This document shows, piece by piece, positions 1 through 4,829 of a stretch of 6,076 nt of DNA. Below the pieces are notes generated by a model. That model saw nothing but the letters and a program-made list of their open reading frames with translations. It ran no database searches and was not told the DNA's origin. This DNA is from Bryobacterales bacterium. Its GTDB lineage: Bacteria > Acidobacteriota > Terriglobia > Bryobacterales > Bryobacteraceae. Made by a program: the position numbers and the translations under genes. Positions within the stretch are counted from its first letter, which is position 1, and each line of letters begins with the position of its first letter. The DNA lies in contig JADYZL010000196.1 in NCBI GenBank assembly GCA_020853155.1, forward strand, positions 1-6,076, in the 5' to 3' direction.

Positions 1-1036
1 AGATTTCCTCAAGCCGCGTGCGCCCGGTGTCGAACTCCGTATTGCCTCCCCGCGCCCGGTACCAGACATTCCATTCATCAAAGGCGATATGGATCGGCCG
101 CTGGCCGCGGCGGCCGCTGCGCGCAGCCTGGATCATCCCGTCCACGACTTCAATGCGATAGTCGATCTCCTGGGACGCGGCTAGAAACCGTTCGAAATTG
201 TTCTCGCGATTGCCGATATAGGTGTGGAGCGAAATGTAATCGATCTCCCCCTTAAGCCCTTCGAGCACATCGCGGTTCCAGCCGATCCAATCGGCATTGC
301 CGCCGAAGTTCGAGGAACCGCTCGCGATGAGCTGGATGCTCTCGTCCGCGCGCCGCATCGCCTTGCCGGCCTCGCGGGCAAATTTTACGTAATCTTCCGA
401 GTTCTTGTGGCCGAGTTGCCAGGGGCCGTCGATCTCATTGCCGAGCCCCCAGATTTTCACTCCCCATGGCTTCTCCCGCCCGTCGCGCCGGCGGGCATCC
501 GCCCAGGAGGTGCGGCGCGGCTCGTTGCAATACTCGACCCATTCGCGCGCTTCGTTCACGGTGCCCAGACCGGCGTTGATGCAGATATAGGGGGCGACGC
601 CGATCTTCTCGCAATAGCGCAGGAATTCGCCGGTGCCGAAGCGGTTGGAATCGAGATCGCCCCATGCCTGGTCCGGCCGGGTGGGGCGTTGGTCCTTGGG
701 GCCGATCCCATCCTTCCAGTTGTAACCGGATACGAAATTGCCGCCCGGCCAGCGAAGCAGCGTCACGCCAAGGCCCTTCACCGCTTCCATCACGTCCGTC
801 CGGTAGCCTTCGCTGTCGGAGAGCGGGCTGCCCTCTTCGTAGAGCCCGCCGTAAATGCAGCGCCCGAGATGCTCGGCAAAATTACCGAAGACGTAAGGAT
901 GCACCTCGCCGATCACGCGATCGGTATCGATCTTGATCCGGGCTTCCGGCGTGCGCGCCTGGGCGACGGCGCGGGAGGTGACGGTGTACGGAAGGGCGAG
1001 AGGAAGCAAGGAGAAGTTCCGCCGGGTAAGCGACAT
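1..1036 (-). CDS. GH51 alpha-L-arabinofuranosidase, Tat-exported, C-terminus cut by window edge
   Basis: Predicted to release terminal alpha-L-arabinofuranosyl residues from arabinan, arabinoxylan or their oligosaccharides by the retaining mechanism of glycoside hydrolase family 51. The visible 345 residues start at ATG 1036, preceded by GGAGG eight bases upstream. Residues 1-27 look like a twin-arginine signal: LTRRNF at 3-8, a hydrophobic stretch, then AVAQA before the mature protein. The TIM-barrel follows, with the family motifs RWPGGN (95-100), WGLGNEIDG (196-204; acid/base Glu201) and AFDEWNVWY (318-326; nucleophile Glu321). The 120-residue gap between the two glutamates matches characterised GH51 enzymes. 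The rest of the barrel and the C-terminal beta domain lie outside the window; family members are usually about 500 residues. The nearest neighbour, the S24 gene, ends 114 bp upstream, so independent transcription is likely. The family call is firm. Exact substrate is unknown; the Tat export is an inference from the signal. Confidence 0.93.
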   Translation of the reverse strand, partial: MSLTRRNFSLLPLALPYTVTSRAVAQARTPEARIKIDTDRVIGEVHPYVFGNFAEHLGRCIYGGLYEEGSPLSDSEGYRTDVMEAVKGLGVTLLRWPGGNFVSGYNWKDGIGPKDQRPTRPDQAWGDLDSNRFGTGEFLRYCEKIGVAPYICINAGLGTVNEAREWVEYCNEPRRTSWADARRRDGREKPWGVKIWGLGNEIDGPWQLGHKNSEDYVKFAREAGKAMRRADESIQLIASGSSNFGGNADWIGWNRDVLEGLKGEIDYISLHTYIGNRENNFERFLAASQEIDYRIEVVDGMIQAARSGRRGQRPIHIAFDEWNVWYRARGGNTEFDTGRTRLEEI

Positions 1037-1081
1037 GGGAAAAACCTCCGCGAACGAATCGGGCGCTTCGTGATTCCCGCT

Positions 1082-1110
1082 AACCTATCGCAGTGCAGCG
1101 GGCGGCGCAA
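1082..1110 (-). promoter_or_regulatory. possible sigma-70-type promoter of the GH51 gene
   Basis: On the minus strand TTGCGC (1105-1110) and TAGGTT (1082-1087) are separated by 17 bp and would start transcription about 40 bases before the GH51 ATG. Both boxes are imperfect, so this is a candidate only. The small inverted repeat GGCGC/GCGCC (1104-1108 and 1116-1120, 7-base loop) overlaps it. That repeat lies about 30 bases after the S24 stop but has no T-run, so I do not call it a terminator. The rest of the 1037-1150 spacer shows only the GGAGG ribosome binding site at 1045-1049. Confidence 0.25.
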
Positions 1111-1150
1111 GAATGGCGCCGGAGGGGTGGGAATGGGAATGCGCGGCGGG

Positions 1151-2170
1151 TTATTCCAGCGGGGTGGCGGCGGCGCGCACGTCGTCCGGAATCTCGTCCT
1201 CGCTCAGGACGCGGACGAACTCCGCGAGAATCCGGCATTCGTCCTTCGCGAGATCCCAGGAGGGATAGAGAGGGTTCAGAGAGATGAGCCGGACGCGCGA
1301 GTGGCGCCATTCGGCATCACCGAAATCGTCGTCGCCGGCGGGGCGCTGCGGCGCCTTCTCCGAGTGATACTTCTTGATGCTGAAGGCGCCGCCGGATTGC
1401 GAGGCGCCGAATTGCTGCGCCAGCACCAGTTTGCCTTCCCGGGATCCTTGCGGATTCATGCGAAAGAGGCAGTAGCTGCCATCCGGGATGCGCCCTTCCA
1501 TGCTCTTGCCGGTGATCCTGGCAACGAAAAGCCGTTCATCGGGGCGCTGCCCTTCGGGAATCGGCACCCATCCGGACGCCTCCACCTCCGCGTCGCCGTC
1601 GAACACCCCCGCGGCGATCCTCATCGGATAGAAGGGAATGTGCGTGCGGAACGGAATGACGGCCGCGGGCTCCTCCCTGACGGGGCCGGGGGCGGCGACA
1701 TGGCGTGCGAAGAGTTTGCTCAACTCCCGTTCCGGCTTGTGGATCGCGATGCTTTTCCGCACGGAGAGACGCAACAAATGCGAGAAGGAATCTTCGAGTT
1801 CCGCCAGCAGATCGCCTCCTGCTTCGGTCGCTGCGCGCTCCGTGAATTCGGCGGCGATCGAGTGGAGCACCCGGGCGTCTTCCCGGTCGAGCGTGGATGG
1901 CCATCGCTCCAGCGTCCGGATGTGCAAGCGGTTGGTGGAGAGGTCGAGCAGAAGGATGCCCGCCGGAACGCCCGCCTCCCCCGGCGCATGTAGTTCCAGG
2001 ATGGTGAATTCGCCACGTGTGGTTTCAAACGGAGACGCTTCTCGTCCACGCGGGGCCCCTGGTGAACCCTGGGCGCCAGAACCGTGCGCCCCGTCACTCC
2101 TGGCTCCCGGCGCCTGCACTTCTGGCACTTCTGTTCCTCGCTCGTGTGGTGTTGAACCCTGTGGTTCCAT
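1151..2170 (-). CDS. S24 (LexA/UmuD-like) peptidase-domain protein without a visible DNA-binding domain
   Basis: A 339-residue protein whose C-terminal half (about 175-325) is an S24 self-cleaving protease domain. It carries RIAAG with the Ala187-Gly188 bond where LexA is cut, GKSMEGRIPDG with nucleophile Ser223, and FSIKKY with the general-base lysine, probably Lys266. Ala-to-Ser spacing is 36 residues, against 35 in E. coli LexA, so the dyad and its target look intact. The N-terminal half has no recognisable helix-turn-helix. It consists of a Gly/Ser/Pro/Ala-rich segment (1-45), a probably beta-rich stretch (52-90, including GILLLDLSTNRLHIR) and a helical part (96-155). The start at ATG 2170 has GAGG ten bases upstream and an in-frame stop further up. 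The low-complexity leader leaves a later GTG start possible, at codons 15 or 18. Self-cleavage is expected from the motifs. The triggering signal and target are unknown; SOS control, stress sensing or protein-protein regulation are all possible. Confidence 0.8.
   Translation of the reverse strand: MEPQGSTPHERGTEVPEVQAPGARSDGAHGSGAQGSPGAPRGREASPFETTRGEFTILELHAPGEAGVPAGILLLDLSTNRLHIRTLERWPSTLDREDARVLHSIAAEFTERAATEAGGDLLAELEDSFSHLLRLSVRKSIAIHKPERELSKLFARHVAAPGPVREEPAAVIPFRTHIPFYPMRIAAGVFDGDAEVEASGWVPIPEGQRPDERLFVARITGKSMEGRIPDGSYCLFRMNPQGSREGKLVLAQQFGASQSGGAFSIKKYHSEKAPQRPAGDDDFGDAEWRHSRVRLISLNPLYPSWDLAKDECRILAEFVRVLSEDEIPDDVRAAATPLE
2154..2167. repeat. perfect inverted repeat at the start of the S24 gene
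   Basis: GAACC and GGTTC arms of 5 bp flank a 4-base spacer, covering codons 2 to 6 of the S24 reading frame. It may form a small RNA hairpin just after the start codon or be a protein-binding palindrome. It resembles the GAAC-N4-GTTC layout of the Gram-positive SOS box but has six bases between GAAC and GTTC, so it is not a match to that site. It could also be chance. Confidence 0.35.
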
Positions 2171-2174
2171 CCGC

Positions 2175-2297
2175 GAATCGCCTCGCCCTGCTTTGCCGAG
2201 CCTTCCTCTAACTTATCGGCCTCTTCTTCCCTTTCGAAGAGCCCGGGGGCTTCCGTGGCCGCGCCTCATCCCGAGCCTGTCCGGGGGAATCGCCTCG
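2175..2297. repeat. 11-bp direct repeat pair in the S24 upstream spacer
   Basis: GAATCGCCTCG occurs at 2175-2185 and again at 2287-2297, both inside the 201-bp gap between the VWFA gene and the S24 gene. The first copy ends five bases before the S24 ATG on the coding strand and includes its GAGG ribosome-binding-like bases. The gap also holds CTCTTC/GAAGAG arms at 2221-2226 and 2236-2241. I see no convincing promoter, no terminator with a T-run, and no RNA gene in 2171-2371. The S24 promoter is presumably here, possibly with GATAAG (2212-2217) as its -10 box, but no good -35 box accompanies it. Confidence 0.35.
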
Positions 2298-2371
2298 AAG
2301 CAATCCGGCTCGCGCCCACACAACCCGTCAGGTAACGAGGTGAAAGCGGCTCCGCGCCCGGCGGCCTGCCT

Positions 2372-3550
2372 CTAGGGATTATACGGGTAGTAGCCGCTGC
2401 GCGCGCGGATTTTGACGTTGGGCAGGTTTACTTCCACGCGAACCCGGCGGAATACGCGGGGTGAATCCGTGTTCGTGGGCACGTAGCGGAGGATGTACTG
2501 TGTATTGATTTCACCCACGATGCCGGTCACGGCTTCGAAGAGGCTTTGGGCGATCTGCGTGGCGTAGCCGCCCGTCCCCACGACCATGGCAAAATTGCCC
2601 GCATCCTGCGGCTTCGAAAGGTAGCCGGTGACGTTCTTGTACACCCCTTCGAGCGGATATTCGACGCGTCCTCCCGTTTCGGTAGCCAACCGGACCAGAT
2701 TGCTGTCTCCGGTCGATGCGAAGCCATATGCCTGGGTGCTTAAGCCATAAATCGTCACCAAGTTGCGCTGTGCAAGTTCAAGTACTTCTTCAAGCCCGTG
2801 CGTGGAGGCGGTATCCACACCGTCGCCCACAATGATCAGCACGCGCCGCGGTTCGATCGGTTCGCCCTTCATCAGGCTGCGCCGTGTGCAGGCCATGTAG
2901 ATCGCATCATAGAGCGCCGAACCCCCTCCGGGCTTCAACTGCTCCAATCGCTCCACCAACGCGCCCGCCTCGCTCGTGGTGTCTACCGCCAGTTCCGCCG
3001 TGGTGCTGTAGGGCACCAGGTAGCCCGCATACTGCGGCTTATCGGGCGGGAGCAGATTCAGAACCAATTCCACCACCGCTTCGCGCAGAGTTTTCCAGTG
3101 GATGACGTTGCGGTTGGACATGTCCACCAGGAAACCCACCACCACCGGCTGCTTGCGGTCCCGCGAAAAGAAGGTGATGGTCTGCGGCACGTTCTCGTCG
3201 TAGAGCTTGAAATCGGGCTTGTTCAGGTCATCCACAAAGCGATCCTGAAAGTCCGTGACGGTCACGGGTACGATCACCTCGCTCACGCCGGCTCGGAAGG
3301 GAACCTCACCCGGAGCCGCTACGACGGCGGTATCGGAGCTGCTCGACGACACTTGCGGCGCGGATGCGCTCGACGACGCTTGCGGCGCGGATGCGCTCGA
3401 CGACGTTTGCGGACTTGGCGCGCTGGATGCTGTTTGCGGTGCGGGGTTCTGTTCCGCTTGCGGCGCCGCGGGGGCGGTGGAGATCAGGCCGATCAGCGCG
3501 GCGAAGACGAGAAGCGCTCGTCCGGTAAAGCCGGAAACGGGAAAAATCAT
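2372..3550 (-). CDS. secreted VWFA-related protein of the acidobacterial family
   Basis: A 392-residue exported protein with a von Willebrand factor A-like fold, of the VWFA-related acidobacterial family (TIGR03436 type). Its biochemical role is not known. From ATG 3550: signal peptide 1 to about 28-32 (hydrophobic ALLVFAALIGLIS, then APA); Ser/Ala/Pro/Gln-rich linker about 33-80; the family lead-in VPVTVTDFQDRFVDDL with DFKLYDENVPQTITFFS (95-129); then the VWA core. In the core the metal site is altered: DMSNR at 143-147 replaces the usual DxSxS, so Asp143 and Ser145 remain but the second serine is Arg147. GGGSALYDA (208-216) and GDGVD (242-246) follow. The C-terminal region ends in IRARSGYYPYNP, typical of the family. 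An upstream ATG at 3592 gives 14 more residues, but it lies above a perfect TATAAT box and spoils the signal peptide, whereas ATG 3550 has AAGGA eleven bases upstream. It stands alone between the sugar kinase and the S24 gene. Confidence 0.88.
   Translation of the reverse strand: MIFPVSGFTGRALLVFAALIGLISTAPAAPQAEQNPAPQTASSAPSPQTSSSASAPQASSSASAPQVSSSSSDTAVVAAPGEVPFRAGVSEVIVPVTVTDFQDRFVDDLNKPDFKLYDENVPQTITFFSRDRKQPVVVGFLVDMSNRNVIHWKTLREAVVELVLNLLPPDKPQYAGYLVPYSTTAELAVDTTSEAGALVERLEQLKPGGGSALYDAIYMACTRRSLMKGEPIEPRRVLIIVGDGVDTASTHGLEEVLELAQRNLVTIYGLSTQAYGFASTGDSNLVRLATETGGRVEYPLEGVYKNVTGYLSKPQDAGNFAMVVGTGGYATQIAQSLFEAVTGIVGEINTQYILRYVPTNTDSPRVFRRVRVEVNLPNVKIRARSGYYPYNP
3341..3448 (-). repeat. 27-bp tandem repeats encoding the Ser/Ala/Pro/Gln linker
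   Basis: Two complete 27-bp units at 3341-3367 and 3368-3394 differ at one base. A third (3395-3421) matches for about two thirds, and a degenerate fourth follows to about 3448. The unit keeps the reading frame and encodes nine residues of the form ASAPQxSSS between the signal peptide and the VWA domain. The array probably arose by slippage or unequal recombination and may vary in copy number between strains. Confidence 0.85.
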
Positions 3551-3572
3551 GCTGCGAGAGATCCTTGCCCCT

Positions 3573-3601
3573 ATTATACGGGGCGCGCTCATGCCGGGTT
3601 G
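3573..3601 (-). promoter_or_regulatory. promoter of the VWFA gene with a perfect TATAAT box
   Basis: The minus strand reads TATAAT at 3573-3578. Seventeen bases upstream the -35 position holds CAACCC (3596-3601), which is poor. Transcription would begin near 3566-3568, giving a leader of only about 16-18 bases that contains AAGGA (3562-3566) before ATG 3550. This placement excludes the upstream ATG at 3592 and decides the start of the gene. Confidence 0.5.
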
Positions 3602-3641
3602 CTTCGAACCGGCGCTCGATGAACGGGGTGGGGGCGCGTGC

Positions 3642-4682
3642 TTACCGCTGCACGCGCCCGCTGCCTCCGTTCTTCAAAAGGCCGTTTACGTCGTCGAGGG
3701 TGAGCCGCGCGAAGTCGCCCGGAATGGAATGCTTCAGGCAGGAGGCGGCGACGGCGAACTCGAGCGCCTCGGCGTGGGAGGGCAGGTGCTGCAAACCATA
3801 GATCAGCCCGCCCGCGAAGCTGTCGCCGGACCCTACGCGGTCCACGATGTGGGTGATGTCGTAACGCCGGCTGACAAAGAAATTCTCTCCATTGTGGAGG
3901 CAGGCGCTCCACCCGTTATGGGAGGCCGAATAGCTTTCGCGCAGCGTAATGGCCACGATCTTGAGATTCTGAAACTGCTGCATCACCTGGGAGGCCAGCG
4001 CGGCGTAGGCAGAGGGGTCCAACTTGCCGGCATGCACGTCGGCATCGCTCTGGATGCCCAGCGCCTTTTGGACATCCTCCTCGTTGGCCACCACCACATC
4101 GGCGAACCGGACGAGTTCCGGCATCACCTCATGGGCGGCTTTGCCCCACTTCCAGAGGTTCTTGCGGTAGTTGAGGTCAATCGAAATGCGAAGGCCCATC
4201 TCGCGGGCGGTCTGCACGCTTTCCATGGCCAGCGCCGCGGCGGATTCACTGATTGCAGGCGTGATGCCCGTGACGTGGAACCAACTCGCCCCTTCAAACG
4301 CCAGCGCCCAGGCGATGTCGCCGGGCTTGGCGAGCGCAATGGCTGAAGCCGCGCGATCGTACGTGACCTTGCTCGCGCGTTGATTGGCGCCGGTTTCGAG
4401 ATAGTAGATCCCCATGCGCCCGCTGCCGCGCGCCACGTGCGAGGTGTCGACGCCGCAGCCTCGAAGGCTGGCGACGCACGCATCGGCGACGGGGTGATGA
4501 GGGGGGAGCACTGTCACGTAGCGGGCCGGTTGTCCCAAGCCTTCGAGCAATACCGCCACATTCGCTTCTCCACCGCCGAAACTCGCTTCAAAGCAGGGGC
4601 TTTGCAGAATGCGCTCCAGGTTTGGGGGCGTCAGCCGCAGCATGATTTCCCCAAACGTGACGACCGGCTTTGCCATGATCAT
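3642..4682 (-). CDS. kdgK: PfkB-family sugar kinase, probably 2-keto-3-deoxygluconate kinase
   Basis: A 346-residue cytoplasmic ribokinase-family enzyme, probably phosphorylating 2-keto-3-deoxygluconate with ATP to give KDPG, the step that feeds uronate and pectin breakdown into the Entner-Doudoroff pathway. Full family length. Visible motifs: VTFGEIMLRL (8-17); the first PfkB signature FGGGEANVAV (35-44); a sugar-binding stretch typical of KDG kinases (GIYYLETGAN at 91-100, then RASKVTYDRA at 102-111); VVANEEDV (197-204); and the second signature DRVGSGDSFAGG (281-292) with catalytic base Asp287 and the anion-hole glycines. CLKHSIPGDF near 315-324 also fits this subgroup. ATG 4682 has AAGGA six bases upstream; a second ATG two codons later is the alternative. 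Terminator- and promoter-like signals separate it from the histidine kinase. Its substrate could be another sugar acid or hexose, since PfkB specificity is hard to read from sequence. Confidence 0.85.
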   Translation of the reverse strand: MIMAKPVVTFGEIMLRLTPPNLERILQSPCFEASFGGGEANVAVLLEGLGQPARYVTVLPPHHPVADACVASLRGCGVDTSHVARGSGRMGIYYLETGANQRASKVTYDRAASAIALAKPGDIAWALAFEGASWFHVTGITPAISESAAALAMESVQTAREMGLRISIDLNYRKNLWKWGKAAHEVMPELVRFADVVVANEEDVQKALGIQSDADVHAGKLDPSAYAALASQVMQQFQNLKIVAITLRESYSASHNGWSACLHNGENFFVSRRYDITHIVDRVGSGDSFAGGLIYGLQHLPSHAEALEFAVAASCLKHSIPGDFARLTLDDVNGLLKNGGSGRVQR

Positions 4683-4768
4683 GGTTGTTCCTTTGCCCGG
4701 GTTACGGGCGAATCCGCTCCCTCCAGGCGCGTCCGGTCTCGTTCCGGGAATCGCGCCCTGGACTCTTC

Positions 4769-4799
4769 ATCGTACAGCGAGAGGCGATGCGATGTTCAA
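4769..4799 (-). promoter_or_regulatory. possible promoter of the sugar kinase gene
   Basis: TTGAAC (4794-4799) on the minus strand resembles a -35 box. TACGAT (4769-4774) lies 19 bp downstream, and TGTACG (4771-4776) would give 17 bp. Neither -10 is strong. The leader would be about 80 bases. The site comes straight after the terminator-like hairpin of the kinase upstream, which fits a new transcription unit starting here. Confidence 0.3.
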
Positions 4800-4800
4800 A

Positions 4801-4829
4801 CGGGGTGTGCGGCCGCCCGCAAAGCCCCG
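4801..4829 (-). terminator. terminator-like hairpin after the histidine kinase
   Basis: Directly after the TAG stop at 4832-4830 the minus strand can fold as CGGGG - CTT - TGCGG - GCGG loop - CCGCA - CA - CCCCG, two 5-bp GC-rich stems stacked across a small internal loop. Only TTT follows, so the U-tract is weak. Its position exactly at the gene end supports a termination or 3'-end stabilising role. Confidence 0.5.

Noticed and set aside
224..1993. A 589-codon open frame on the plus strand across the GH51 and S24 genes.
   Set aside because: It is antisense to two genes with clear family motifs and runs through the spacer between them. Its translation is Arg/Gly/Ala-rich without recognisable motifs, as expected from GC-biased codon use on the opposite strand.
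2154..2167. A canonical Gram-positive SOS box at the S24 gene.
   Set aside because: The GAAC and GTTC half-sites are six bases apart, not four, and lie within the coding start. It is kept only as an unassigned palindrome.
3341..3448. A CRISPR-like or regulatory repeat array.
   Set aside because: The units are directly adjacent without spacers, 27 bp long, in frame and coding for a Ser/Ala/Pro/Gln linker.
3255..4346. A 363-codon open frame on the plus strand opposite the VWFA and sugar kinase genes.
   Set aside because: It crosses the linker repeats, the promoter spacer and the kinase on the opposite strand, and its translation shows no domain. It is a shadow of the real genes.
1..4682. A polysaccharide-utilisation operon made of the sugar kinase and the arabinofuranosidase.
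   Set aside because: They are separated by two unrelated genes and about 2.6 kb with gaps and promoter-like signals. No transporter, regulator or isomerase lies between them, so only a loose metabolic theme can be claimed.
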